Assembly: GCA_020426005.1 (NCBI GenBank)
Contig: JAGQQW010000024.1
Span: 1-36,909 of the forward strand
Direction of reading: 5' to 3'
Source: Planctomycetota bacterium
Lineage (GTDB): Bacteria; Planctomycetota; UBA1135; GCA-002748355
Length of the DNA stretch: 36,909 nt
This document shows, one piece after another, positions 26,298 to 35,072 of the stretch. The notes under the pieces were generated by a model. The model was not told the DNA's origin. It saw nothing but the letters and a program-made list of their open reading frames with translations, and searched no databases. Position 1 is the first letter of the stretch. Every line of letters begins with the position of its first letter. Both the position numbers and the translations under genes were made by a program.

Positions 26298-26954
26298 TCA
26301 CGAAGACCGCACTTCGCGTACGACGAAGTCATCGAAGAGCGAACATGCGTCCGCTTTCGTCCAAAAACCGACGTGCCCTCCGTTTGAAAACGTCGTGTCG
26401 TCGAGCTGCAGAACGCGTCTTCCGTCGAACTCGATCTCGATACTCGTGCCACGCGCAAGCACTCTGAGCGCATGCCACGTCGGCTCGACCTTCACATCCG
26501 CGCTTGCAAGTTGCGTCCGCACTCCGTCGACGACTTTGTAAACGCGCAAGTTGTCCTCCAGCGGATTCCAGCGCGTGACGTAGTAGTTGGACGCATCCTT
26601 GGCTCTCCACACGATGCCGCCACCCTGGTCCTCCTGACCGGTGTCCGGGCGTAGCCGCACGTGCAGGTCGACATCGGCCGTGAACTTCCCCGGCGCGAAC
26701 AAGATGTTGTACGTCTGCCCGGAGTTCTTCGTGGCCACACGGATTGCATGATTGCCGGCTTCGTCGAAGACGTACCACATCGCCGTGGCATCGCCGGCGT
26801 TGGTCGCGTCCACCGACCACCCCGAGGGAAGCATGCCGATCTCGAACTCGTCGAAATGCCACTCCCCGGTGGGAACGTTCGAAGATGCACATCCGGCCAG
26901 CGCGACACACGTAGCTGCGACGAACGAGCGGAACGAAGAAAGCTGGTTCACCAT
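26298..26954 (-). CDS. Lipoprotein with a concanavalin-like (family-16/DUF1080-type) domain
   Basis: The 218-residue protein begins with a lipoprotein signal peptide: hydrophobic core and lipobox LAGC at 19-22. The mature part is a beta-sandwich of the concanavalin-like type often called DUF1080 or 3-keto-disaccharide hydrolase in planctomycetes. Key stretches are WHFDEFEIGMLPSGWSV, GGGIVWRAKDASNYYVTRWN and HALRVLARGTSIEIEFDGRRV, then FSNGGHVGFWTKADA. Such domains bind or cleave glycans outside the cell. Here there is no obvious catalytic residue set, so binding is as likely as hydrolysis. It is encoded on the opposite strand to its neighbours on the left. The S41 peptidase gene upstream on the same strand ends 56 bases before it, so cotranscription is possible. 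Confidence 0.8.
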   Translation of the reverse strand: MVNQLSSFRSFVAATCVALAGCASSNVPTGEWHFDEFEIGMLPSGWSVDATNAGDATAMWYVFDEAGNHAIRVATKNSGQTYNILFAPGKFTADVDLHVRLRPDTGQEDQGGGIVWRAKDASNYYVTRWNPLEDNLRVYKVVDGVRTQLASADVKVEPTWHALRVLARGTSIEIEFDGRRVLQLDDTTFSNGGHVGFWTKADACSLFDDFVVREVRSS

Positions 26955-27010
26955 GCCGCGGATCGTAGCAGCGTCATGAGCGACTGCTACCGCCAGGCTA
27001 TGGCTGCGGT

Positions 27011-28369
27011 CTAGCGGAGCGACCGAAGTGCCGCATCGAGTCCCACATCGATGTCGTTCAGCACTTCGTCCCGCGTGCGAAGCACCTCGACGTCAGGACG
27101 GACACCGTAGCCCTCCACCGGCTTCCCGCCTGGTGCGTAGACGCGCATCGTGCAAAACGTCACGCGAGCCTTCGTCGATGGGAGTTCGAACGTGCGCGGC
27201 GCACCGCTGCCGCTTCCGGTCTGTTGCCCGACGAAGCGCACGTCCGGATGCGAGTCACGCAGACAACACGCCAGATTGTCGGCGGTCGAAAACGTCCTCG
27301 CATCGATGAGCACTGCGAGCTTGCCGCCGAACGACGGGCGTGAATACCCGACGCGCGGACGCTGTTCGAATGGGTTCACCCAAAGGCCATCGCGCTTCGA
27401 CGACAACGAGTAATAGACGAACCCCGGCTCGAGCAGATGGCGCGCCAATGCTTGTGCAATCAAGTCGGTTCCTCCAGGGTTTTGTCGGAGATCGAGTACG
27501 AGCTTACTCTTGGACTCGATCTGTTCGAAGACATCGCGAAGCGACTCGTAGTCCTGTGCAAGCACTTCGTCGCGCGCTTCGGGAGCGGCATTCTTGAATG
27601 CACCCCCATTCGTCGCGACGAACGACCCTGGACGGAAGTAGCCTGTTTCGGCATCGAGTTCTCGAACGATGCGCTCGTTCGGCTCCCACGACATGTGCGG
27701 GACCGGACTTTCGAGGGGCACACACGGCGCGCGAACAGTCCTCGGGTTCGTCTCGCCACGCGCGATCGTCACGACTTGGATCTGCGCACTGCTGGTCGAC
27801 GCGCCAAGCCGGAACACAGCCCACCAACGACGCGAAGCATCCGTGGACGCGAAGACATCACGTGCTTCGCGGTCAATCCAGTCTTCGATCGTCACGCCAT
27901 CGATGCTCGTGACGAGATCTCCGCGAGTGAAACGCTTGGTCCGAAACGACTCGGGATCGACGCCGTCGATCATGAATCCCTCGCGCACCTCGAGCAGCCG
28001 GAAGGGCCACTGCCGCGCCTCGCGCAGCGACACGCCTTCCATCGAGACGCTGGCATGTCCGTCGTGAATGCCGGCGACGAAGCGCCGAATCGCGGAGAGG
28101 AACGCGACTTCGGAGGCATCCTGTCGTACCGCGTCGAGGGCGGTTCGTTCCAGCGCTACGAGATCGACCCCTTCTGACTCGCGTAGCTCGCGCCACGACC
28201 ACTTCGTTTCGAGCAGCCATCGGAGATGACGAATGTCGTCCTCGAACTTACTCCCGGTGGCAACGGGCGGAGGGGACTCTACGACAGGGCCCCGATCGCA
28301 GCCGCTGCACGAAAGCACGCTGCCAACCGCGATCGCCACGCTCCGAGGCATCCAGCGCCGCTTCGTCAT
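27011..28369 (-). CDS. S41-family peptidase, probable lipoprotein
   Basis: The 452-residue protein has an N-terminal basic segment and a hydrophobic stretch with cysteines (VLSCSGC), a possible but atypical lipobox. The peptidase part includes a PDZ-like region (TRGDLVTSIDGVTIEDW), GIHDGHASV with His105, LVLDLRQNPGG (291-300) and the nucleophile block IDARTFSTADNLA with Ser361, then GQQTGSGSGAP and GYGVRPDVEV. The Gly-rich block replaces the GKG lysine of CtpA-type enzymes, so this looks like the Tricorn/S41B-type Ser-His arrangement. It would degrade damaged or misfolded envelope proteins. ATG 28369 is preferred; a TTG at 28393 is also in frame. A perfect dyad lies upstream in the shared promoter region. 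Confidence 0.85.
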   Translation of the reverse strand: MTKRRWMPRSVAIAVGSVLSCSGCDRGPVVESPPPVATGSKFEDDIRHLRWLLETKWSWRELRESEGVDLVALERTALDAVRQDASEVAFLSAIRRFVAGIHDGHASVSMEGVSLREARQWPFRLLEVREGFMIDGVDPESFRTKRFTRGDLVTSIDGVTIEDWIDREARDVFASTDASRRWWAVFRLGASTSSAQIQVVTIARGETNPRTVRAPCVPLESPVPHMSWEPNERIVRELDAETGYFRPGSFVATNGGAFKNAAPEARDEVLAQDYESLRDVFEQIESKSKLVLDLRQNPGGTDLIAQALARHLLEPGFVYYSLSSKRDGLWVNPFEQRPRVGYSRPSFGGKLAVLIDARTFSTADNLACCLRDSHPDVRFVGQQTGSGSGAPRTFELPSTKARVTFCTMRVYAPGGKPVEGYGVRPDVEVLRTRDEVLNDIDVGLDAALRSLR

Positions 28370-28446
28370 GGCGTGCCATGCTAACGGCTTCAACCGAGCG
28401 ACAACGCGGATACCGAGTCACTTCGGCTGTGGGTCCTTGTCGTGGT

Positions 28447-28464
28447 GCATGACCGCGATCATGC
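28447..28464. promoter_or_regulatory. Perfect dyad in the S41 peptidase/beta-helix divergent promoter
   Basis: GCATGA-ccgcga-TCATGC is an 18-base perfect inverted repeat in the 200-base gap between the S41 peptidase gene and the beta-helix gene at 28570. It is 78 bases from the S41 start and 106 from the other, a suitable position for a regulator. No regulator is known to recognise it. Confidence 0.4.
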
Positions 28465-28569
28465 TATCCGAGCACCCACCAGCGTCAGAATGAACCTTGC
28501 AGCGTGTGCAGCACCTCGAACATGCACCGAGTTGTTCCACTCGCTGGCTGACTCAGAATGGAGTTTCTC

Positions 28570-29679
28570 ATGCACCATCGCCTCGCACAGCTCACGGCCC
28601 TCGCGATCGCAGCCGCGACCGGAACGGCCATCGCCCAAACTCGCCTCGTCGTCGGCACCGGATCGGGTGAGTACCGAACCATCCAATCGGCCGTCGACGC
28701 CGCGAAGTCCGGCGATCTGATCCTCATCAAACCCGGTGTCTACAACGCCTTCGTCGTCCAGGGCAAAGCGCTCCGGATCTTGGGTGGCGGCACTGGCGCG
28801 CAGCCTTCTGTCCGCGTCGATGGGACGATCACACTTCGTGACATCGCGAGTGGAACGACACTCGTTTCACGCATCGAAGAAAAAGGCCTCTCAGCGCAGC
28901 GAGTTGCCGGCGATCTCGTCCTGAATCTCATCCTCACTGGGAGCGCCGGCCTCGACATCACATCGTGCCGTGACGTACGCGCATCGGACGTGCGCACTGG
29001 ATCCATCCCTCTGGTCGTCACAGACTCGAGACTCACGCTCGTCGCATCGAGCTTGGCGGACGGACTCGCGGTGTTCGGGCTCAAGAGCCCCGCGGCACAG
29101 TTCGAACGCTCGCACGTCGTGTTCGCAGGTGTGACCGCAAAAGGCGACGCCGCATATCCGACGATCGCTTTGAAGGACAGCTCACTCGAGCTGTTCAGTG
29201 ACGGCCTCTCCGAGATCATCAATCGGAGTTCGACGACGGCGTGTATCTCGGGTGAACGCAGCACGGTCGTCGTCGACACGGACTCGGCGTTCGGCGTCGG
29301 CCGCACTCCGTCGAACTCGATCGTCGGCGCGACGTGGTCCGTGCGCGCAGCAGGCATCGTCGGCGCAGGACCTGCGGATCTCGGATCGGACATGCTCGTC
29401 CTCTTTGGCAAGGACACGAGCGAATCGTGGGTCCTGCTCTTCGGTGCACAAGGCCCGTACGTCGACCTGGGATTTGGCGGCACCGATTTGGGAATCGGCG
29501 CAATCGTCGGCGTGCTTGGTGGCGGTCCCGGAAGCGATCGACTCACGTTCAGCTTCCCGGTCCCCAATGTGACTGCGCTTTCCGGAATCCATTTGTCCTG
29601 GCAAGGTGCAACGATTCAGGGAAGCGGTCTCACACTGACAAACGTCTCGACCAGCGTCATTCAAGGCACCACCCTATGA
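28570..29679 (+). CDS. Secreted right-handed beta-helix protein (NosD/DUF1565-like), copy 1
   Basis: The 369-residue product has a signal peptide (MHHRLAQLTA, cleavage near 22). The mature start is the signature of periplasmic parallel beta-helix proteins: VGTGSGEYRTIQSAVDAAKSG, then DLILIKPGVY. The helix continues to about 250 with repeated short strands such as DVRASDVRTG. The final ~110 residues, from ADLGSDMLVLFGKD to VSTSVIQGTTL, are the shared C-terminal domain. ATG 28570 is chosen because GGAG lies six bases upstream; another ATG at 28558 precedes it and gives four extra residues. The fold usually binds or cleaves polysaccharides; no catalytic residues are seen. A polytopic membrane protein follows after 3 bases. 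Copy 2 is at 31384. Confidence 0.83.
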   Translation: MHHRLAQLTALAIAAATGTAIAQTRLVVGTGSGEYRTIQSAVDAAKSGDLILIKPGVYNAFVVQGKALRILGGGTGAQPSVRVDGTITLRDIASGTTLVSRIEEKGLSAQRVAGDLVLNLILTGSAGLDITSCRDVRASDVRTGSIPLVVTDSRLTLVASSLADGLAVFGLKSPAAQFERSHVVFAGVTAKGDAAYPTIALKDSSLELFSDGLSEIINRSSTTACISGERSTVVVDTDSAFGVGRTPSNSIVGATWSVRAAGIVGAGPADLGSDMLVLFGKDTSESWVLLFGAQGPYVDLGFGGTDLGIGAIVGVLGGGPGSDRLTFSFPVPNVTALSGIHLSWQGATIQGSGLTLTNVSTSVIQGTTL

Positions 29680-29682
29680 CGC

Positions 29683-31239
29683 ATGACGTCGCTGCAGCGC
29701 GGCACTGACTTCCCTCCTCGCCTCTCACGCTACGCGGCAGCGATCGTCGTAGCTCTGATCGCCGCCGCGTGGACGGGCGCTTGTGCGCGCCGCGGCTTCT
29801 TCCCGCTCGACGCATCGGTCGTCTATGACGGCGCTTGGCGCATCGTGTGCGGACAAATCCCGTACTCGACCGGTCCGGATGGATTCCGCGCGCCGTACGG
29901 CTTGTCGGCGTTCGCGATCGGCGCGTTCTGGATGAAGCTGTTCGGTCACGGGATCGCGGCGTGGATCGCACTCGCTTCGACATTGGCGGGTGCAGCCTGT
30001 TTTGCGACACACCTCGCGCTCCAACAGCTCACTCGCTCAACGGTCTGCGCGACGATCGGATCCGTCGTGACTGCGCTTTGGCTCCAGGCACCGTTCGGCC
30101 TGCCCTTCCTCGAGCAGACGGCGTTTGCGTTCTGCATCTTCGCACTCTCGCTGATCGTGCTCGGCAGAGGTGCATTCGTGGCGACCGCGATGGCTGGACT
30201 CGCACTCGTTGTCGCGATCCTCGCGAAGCAAAATGCAGGCCTGCTCGGTGTCACACTCGCGTGTGTGACGATCGTGATCACGCTGGCGGAAGGCGGTCGA
30301 CGGCGAGCGTTCGCGGCTCTCGCGACCGGCATCGCCATCGCGGTCGCGATCGTCGCCACATGGCTCGTCACGGTGTCGAACCCGGGAGAGTTCGTCGATG
30401 CGACCTGGACGACGCCGAGCGGCTTGCTCGCCGAGCGGTTCGCACAGCCGTTCACGCTCGTGCTGCAACTCGCCTTCGGGAAGGGCAATCTCGTCGCGAG
30501 GATCGCGCTCCTCGCATTCGCGGGCGTCGCACTCTTCGCGGCGACGCATCGAACCGAACGAGACCTGCGCCTAGTGTGGCTGTTGCTCGCACTAGTCCTT
30601 GCGCAACACGCGTTCAATGCCGTCACCAACAACCGTCCCGAGAACGGCTACCCCTATGCCGGCTGGATCGCGTCGATCGCATTTGCGCTGATGATGCGTG
30701 ACCGACACCCGCGTTGGCTCGCGGCCCTCTCGGTGTTGGCACTCGTCACACTCGTTGCCCAGGGCGTGCGTACAGGTTGGACGCGTCGTGTCCATGATGC
30801 CCTTCGAGTGAGCACGTTCGAGCGACCACTCGAAGTGCCCGGCTTCGAGGCACTCCAGTGGGGAGAGCCGACACGCATCGCTGGCCTCGGGATCCGATCG
30901 CGCGACGTCGAAGAACTCGTCGCTTGGCTCGTGCGTGACGGGCGGAACTTCTTCGTGTTTCCCGAATTCACCGCGCTTTACGGAATGCTCGGTCGTGAAG
31001 CGCCGCAGCCATTGGTGCTCTTCCACCCGACATCGAGCTTCGCCGTCGGAGATCGAGTCCTCGGCGAGCGTGTGACATCGAACTTGGACGCGCACGGAGT
31101 GGATGTCGTCGTCTTCGAAGACGCAGCGTGGATCTCGACGACGTGGATCCTCGAGTCGCTACCCCCTCTCGCACACTGGCTCGAGGCGTTCCACGAGGCC
31201 GAACGGATCGGACCGTTTCGCATCCTCGTGCGCAGCTGA
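29683..31239 (+). CDS. Polytopic membrane protein, GT-C-type glycosyltransferase-like
   Basis: The 518-residue protein has about ten membrane helices. The first loop (VYDGAWRIVCGQIPYSTGPDGFRAP, written here by its key residues D, G, P and Y) resembles the extracytoplasmic first loop of GT-C glycosyltransferases such as family 39 and ArnT, where an acidic residue is catalytic. The C-terminal ~120 residues are a soluble extracytoplasmic part. A polyprenyl-phosphate sugar donor is typical of the fold, but this has not been shown here. It starts 3 bases after the beta-helix gene ends, so it is cotranscribed with it; a second beta-helix gene follows after 144 bases. A function in glycosylating exported proteins or building surface glycans is an inference. 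Confidence 0.7.
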   Translation: MTSLQRGTDFPPRLSRYAAAIVVALIAAAWTGACARRGFFPLDASVVYDGAWRIVCGQIPYSTGPDGFRAPYGLSAFAIGAFWMKLFGHGIAAWIALASTLAGAACFATHLALQQLTRSTVCATIGSVVTALWLQAPFGLPFLEQTAFAFCIFALSLIVLGRGAFVATAMAGLALVVAILAKQNAGLLGVTLACVTIVITLAEGGRRRAFAALATGIAIAVAIVATWLVTVSNPGEFVDATWTTPSGLLAERFAQPFTLVLQLAFGKGNLVARIALLAFAGVALFAATHRTERDLRLVWLLLALVLAQHAFNAVTNNRPENGYPYAGWIASIAFALMMRDRHPRWLAALSVLALVTLVAQGVRTGWTRRVHDALRVSTFERPLEVPGFEALQWGEPTRIAGLGIRSRDVEELVAWLVRDGRNFFVFPEFTALYGMLGREAPQPLVLFHPTSSFAVGDRVLGERVTSNLDAHGVDVVVFEDAAWISTTWILESLPPLAHWLEAFHEAERIGPFRILVRS

Positions 31240-31293
31240 CGGCGAGCAGCTCGACTGGCCAAAATGGTCCGAGACGAGTAGAACAAGTCCCGG

Positions 31294-31312
31294 CCCACGA
31301 CCAACGCGTGGG
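31294..31312 (+). terminator. Hairpin between the membrane protein and beta-helix copy 2
   Basis: CCCACG-N7-CGTGGG is a perfect 6-base-pair stem, 55 bases after the membrane-protein stop and 72 bases before the next start. No U-run follows. It may be a terminator or part of the leader of the next gene. Confidence 0.35.
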
Positions 31313-31383
31313 TCATCCCCCCGACCGCAGTTCCCCACAACCGTTGTGACAGACACCTTGCACAACCATTTCGAGGTCGCCCC

Positions 31384-32487
31384 ATGATGAAGCAACGTAC
31401 CTGGATGAGTTCACTCGCGCTGGCCGTGTTGACCGGCGCATCTGTCGCCCAAACGCGCCACGTCGTCGGCGGCAACGTCGGCGAGTTTCGCACGATTCAG
31501 GCAGCCGTCGACGCCGCGACTTCGGGGGACCAGATCTTCGTCCGCGCCGGCACCTACGGGAGTTTTGACGTCGTCGGAAAGAGCCTCCGGATCATCGGTG
31601 GCGGGGGAGGCGCCGTGCCGAGCGTACGCGTCTCTGGACTGAGCGTCGTCCGCGCTGTCCAAACAGGGACGGTGCTGTTGAGCCGCATGGAGATGTCCGG
31701 ACTCGCAATACGCCAATCGAATGCCGACATCGTTCTGAGTCTTCTCGGCACTGGCGACGGCGGCCTCGAGATCACATCGTGTCGCGATGTGCGCGCATCG
31801 GACATTCGCACTGGCGCGAACCCGCTGACCGTCGCCGATTCTCGCCTCACGCTCGTCGCGTCGAGCTTGGCGGACGGGCTCAGCGCCACCGGGCTCAAAG
31901 GCCCAGCCGCCATTTTCGATCGCTCGCACGTCGTCTTCGGCGGAGTCAACGCTAATGGACTCGCAACTCATCCGACGGTTCGATTGACGAAGACCATCCT
32001 CGAACTCTTCAACGACGGCTTTTCTGCCATCAAGAACTCAGGACAGACGACACCGTGCATCGCAGGTGACACGGCGAGCAATGTCGTCGTCGATACGGAC
32101 TCGTCGTTCGGCTTCGGCCGCGACGCCAACAACGCGATCAACGGTGTCCCGTGGACGATGCGACCCGCGGGCATCGTGGGAGCCGGACCCGCGGACCTCG
32201 GAAGCGAGATGCTCGTCTTGTTCGGAAAGGACACGAGTGACTCGTGGGTCTTGCTCTTCGGAACGCAAGGTCCGTACGTCGATCTTGGCTTCGGCGGAAC
32301 CGATCTAGGTCTCGGAACGATCGTAGGAGTGTTGTCCGGCGGACCGGGCACCAATCGACTCGCGTTCCGGTTCCAGGTACCCAACATCCAGGCTCTGGCC
32401 GGCGTCCACCTGACTTGGCAAGGAGCGACGATTCACTCGGCCGGCCTCACGCTGACGAACGTCTCGACCAACGTCATCCAGGGCTGA
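31384..32487 (+). CDS. Secreted right-handed beta-helix protein, copy 2
   Basis: The 367-residue product is a close paralogue of the protein at 28570, colinear from end to end. It has a signal peptide with cleavage near residue 22, EFRTIQAAVDAATSGDQIFV, then the same DVRASDIRTG block, SRLTLVASSLADGLS and the tail GPADLGSEMLVLFGKD to NVIQG. Blocks of the DNA are also nearly identical, for example around 29041 and 31855. GAGG lies 7 bases upstream of the ATG pair at 31384. The C-terminal domain is the shared one. Duplication around the membrane-protein gene suggests that the two beta-helix proteins act on the same substrate. No catalytic residues were found. Confidence 0.83.
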   Translation: MMKQRTWMSSLALAVLTGASVAQTRHVVGGNVGEFRTIQAAVDAATSGDQIFVRAGTYGSFDVVGKSLRIIGGGGGAVPSVRVSGLSVVRAVQTGTVLLSRMEMSGLAIRQSNADIVLSLLGTGDGGLEITSCRDVRASDIRTGANPLTVADSRLTLVASSLADGLSATGLKGPAAIFDRSHVVFGGVNANGLATHPTVRLTKTILELFNDGFSAIKNSGQTTPCIAGDTASNVVVDTDSSFGFGRDANNAINGVPWTMRPAGIVGAGPADLGSEMLVLFGKDTSDSWVLLFGTQGPYVDLGFGGTDLGLGTIVGVLSGGPGTNRLAFRFQVPNIQALAGVHLTWQGATIHSAGLTLTNVSTNVIQG

Positions 32488-32536
32488 CGCGTCTGCAATT
32501 CGGCACAGAAGAACGGCCCCACCGAGGTCATCCGCC

Positions 32537-34087
32537 ATGCACACGCATCGCACGATACTCGCCAGTTGCTTGCTTGCGTTGCCTGCGATTGCGCAGGCAC
32601 CACAGTTGATCGTCGACTACACGCCGAACGGCTCGTCGGCGATGGCGAAGGCAGCTCAGGCGGGGGACCGAGCGATCCTGCTCGTCGAGTCCCAATCAAC
32701 CAAGACTCGCACCGTGTTGTCGAGTGATGGCACGAGCTTGGGTACACATTCGCTCGGGACCACGTGGAGGTCGGCGAACCCCGTCGCATCGGGTGGGGAT
32801 TGGGTCTTCTACAGCCAGCCTGGCACGACATCCATCTACACGGATGCACTCACGCGGACCGACGGATCGCTGGAGAACACAAGCGTGCTGTTCTCGCAGA
32901 ACAATGAAGGCGTCGGGGAAATGGGGACCGTCGGCGATCGAGTGTGCTTTGTCACGGGTGTGCCGTTCATCAACTCCGCGCACGCCTACATCACGGACGG
33001 GCAACAAGTGTCGATACTCGTCCGTCGGTTGCTCGATGCACACGACGGAATTCGTGGCTTCACGCCGGTACCAGCGTCGCGAGACTTCGTCTTCCTGATC
33101 CACCAAGGCGCAGTTTTGCGAAGCGATGGAACAGAGCAAGGCACCAAGTATCTGGGGCCAGGTGGGACGTTTTACATGGGTAGGACGATGGCGCGTGCTC
33201 GAGACGTCATCATCTTCAGAGGCGAAGCCTACGGTCGCGGGACCGGCTCCGAACTCTGGCAAACCGACGGCACGCCACAGGGCACGAAGCTCCTGAAGGA
33301 CATCGCGCCTGGCGCGGCGAGTTCGAACCCGGAGGGTTTCGTCGATGTCGGGCCGTTCGCACTCTTCACGGCGACGGATAGCGCGGGCACCGAACTCTGG
33401 CGCACGGACGGGACCGTCGCCGGCACGGTGCGCGTCGCCGACTTCGCGGTCGATCTGGATCCGCGCGACATCGTCCGGACCGGGTACGGCGAAGCCATCC
33501 TCTCGGGTGTCATCGCGGGTTACGGACGCGAGCTCGTGCGTACGGACGGCACGGCTGCAGGCACACGTCTCTTCGTCGACATGCACAAGACTGCGAGCAG
33601 TGCGCCCGCCAACTTGGCTCGCATCGGCGCGGAGATCTTCTTCGAAGGCGACGACGGAACCGTCGGTCGCGAGCCTTACCGCATCGCGTTCGGCGCAGGC
33701 TCGTGGAAAACCGAACCGAGTTGCGGCGTCCCCCACGACCATCTCGAACTCGACGCCACGGCTCCGCGCATCGGGACCACCATGCAGGCGTTCTCGACGC
33801 AGGTACAACCGGGTAGCCCAGCGGCGCTCGTCATCGGCGCGCGCAAACGCAAACGCGTGCCGCTACCCGGCCGGTGTTATGCAGCGATCGACATGGCGCA
33901 GCCGTTCTTCGCCCTCGATGCATGGACGCAGCCGTCCTCGTCGAAGCAACACACGACGACCGTCCAAGTGCCCAATCAGAGCTCGCTGATCGGTGTCCGC
34001 TTCGCGCTCCAAACCGTACAGCCGCTGTCGGTGCTGGCGCACGGCTTCGCGCTGTCCAACGGAGTCGAATGCGTCATCGGACGCTGA
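32537..34087 (+). CDS. Secreted ELWxxDGTxxGT-repeat protein, shorter
   Basis: The 516-residue product has a signal peptide (cleavage near 19, ALPAIAQ). Repeat units include VLRSDGTEQGT, GSELWQTDGTPQGT, GTELWRTDGTVAGT and GRELVRTDGTAAGT, concentrated at about 190-360; the first 180 residues hold more divergent ones (LSSDGTSLGT). The tail from about 395 carries the shared C-terminal domain (CGVPHDHLELDATAPRIG, then VQVPNQSSLIGVRFALQTVQ, ending VECVIGR). It is the second such protein in the window, related to the one at 11255. GAGG lies about 10 bases upstream of ATG 32537. It is probably a surface or released protein; function is unknown. Confidence 0.84.
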   Translation: MHTHRTILASCLLALPAIAQAPQLIVDYTPNGSSAMAKAAQAGDRAILLVESQSTKTRTVLSSDGTSLGTHSLGTTWRSANPVASGGDWVFYSQPGTTSIYTDALTRTDGSLENTSVLFSQNNEGVGEMGTVGDRVCFVTGVPFINSAHAYITDGQQVSILVRRLLDAHDGIRGFTPVPASRDFVFLIHQGAVLRSDGTEQGTKYLGPGGTFYMGRTMARARDVIIFRGEAYGRGTGSELWQTDGTPQGTKLLKDIAPGAASSNPEGFVDVGPFALFTATDSAGTELWRTDGTVAGTVRVADFAVDLDPRDIVRTGYGEAILSGVIAGYGRELVRTDGTAAGTRLFVDMHKTASSAPANLARIGAEIFFEGDDGTVGREPYRIAFGAGSWKTEPSCGVPHDHLELDATAPRIGTTMQAFSTQVQPGSPAALVIGARKRKRVPLPGRCYAAIDMAQPFFALDAWTQPSSSKQHTTTVQVPNQSSLIGVRFALQTVQPLSVLAHGFALSNGVECVIGR

Positions 34088-34126
34088 CGGACACCACAGT
34101 CGTTTCGCCACGGCGCTCGAGCGTGC

Positions 34127-34157
34127 GAATCTGCGATTCACGGGACACTCGCGTCCC
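34127..34157. terminator. Paired hairpins between convergent genes
   Basis: The 73-base gap between the convergent genes ending at 34087 and 34161 holds GAATC-tgc-GATTC (34127-34139) and GGGAC-N6-GTCCC (34142-34157). Two adjacent hairpins in a convergent gap suit a bidirectional terminator. No U-run is present. Confidence 0.4.
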
Positions 34158-34160
34158 CCG

Positions 34161-35072
34161 TCAGGAGTTCATCGCAAGACGTCGCGCCTGTTCCGGGGAC
34201 AGCGTTTTTGCGACCGTCACGAACCAACCGCAAACGAAGGAGCGAAACTCGTCGACGAGTGTCTGCCGAACGCTCTCGTCGAATCCGATCGTCTCGTCGG
34301 CGAACGACCCCGATACCTCGAAGATGTTGCCGTCGCCATCCATGTGATAGATGGTTCCCACGTGCATCTTGCCGAACCCTCCCACGAACTTGGCGGGATT
34401 GGCGATCCGCTCGCGCAGTGTCTTGACGCGGTTTGCCCGGCTCGGTTTGTCCAACGCTCCACGCTGCTCCAAGTCGGCGAGCTGTTTCCGCGCGACTTCG
34501 ACCACAGCGCGTTTTGCTTCGTCGCTCGTGTCCACCTTGCGCGCAGGAACCAGTTGATTCTGCGCGATGTGCTTCGTGATGGACTCCGCGATCCTCTGGT
34601 TACTCTGACTGTTCAACTCGGAAAATCGCTGCATTGCTGTCGCCAGTACGGAGTCGAATTGCTGCCTCGCGGCATTGTCGATTTCGAGGAGCTGCGGATT
34701 GAGGTGCGTGTTGTGAAAAAAGGACTCACAAGTCGCTCGACCACGGATCGTCATCTGATAGAGCCGATCGAGGGAGTGCGAGTTGGACGCTGCCGTCACG
34801 CGGCGACTCTCTTCGCGCTTCGACTCAGACGCGCGTGGTTCGGCCATCGCGTTTGCATCAGGCCTGATATCGCGGCTCACTACAGGGTCTTGTGGCTGAG
34901 AATCACGCACGTCGCGAGGATCCGCAGGATTGTCGCAACCACAATCCTCGTCAGCCTGCCCCATATCGAGCGCCACGGACTCGCGCGGCTCGACCTTGGA
35001 GATCGCGGCAATACCGACTGCAAGCGCGCTACCGATACTGGCTACAAAGAATGCACGAATCAGTGGTTTCAT
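34161..35072 (-). CDS. Membrane-anchored protein of unknown function, last gene of the Cys-rich operon
   Basis: The 303-residue protein has one N-terminal hydrophobic helix (about 5-24) and a mature part that starts with an acidic, Cys-containing segment (DEDCGCD, Cys44 and Cys46) and a disordered Arg/Asp/Glu stretch to about 100. From 100 to 300 it is helical, with a possible coiled coil at about 135-220; the end includes SFVCGWFV and LSPEQARRLA. No family is recognised. Its ATG at 35072 overlaps the stop of the MauE-like gene as ATGA, so the two are translationally coupled; GGAG lies about 9 bases upstream. Base composition here is less GC-rich than in the neighbouring genes. Confidence 0.7.
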   Translation of the reverse strand: MKPLIRAFFVASIGSALAVGIAAISKVEPRESVALDMGQADEDCGCDNPADPRDVRDSQPQDPVVSRDIRPDANAMAEPRASESKREESRRVTAASNSHSLDRLYQMTIRGRATCESFFHNTHLNPQLLEIDNAARQQFDSVLATAMQRFSELNSQSNQRIAESITKHIAQNQLVPARKVDTSDEAKRAVVEVARKQLADLEQRGALDKPSRANRVKTLRERIANPAKFVGGFGKMHVGTIYHMDGDGNIFEVSGSFADETIGFDESVRQTLVDEFRSFVCGWFVTVAKTLSPEQARRLAMNS

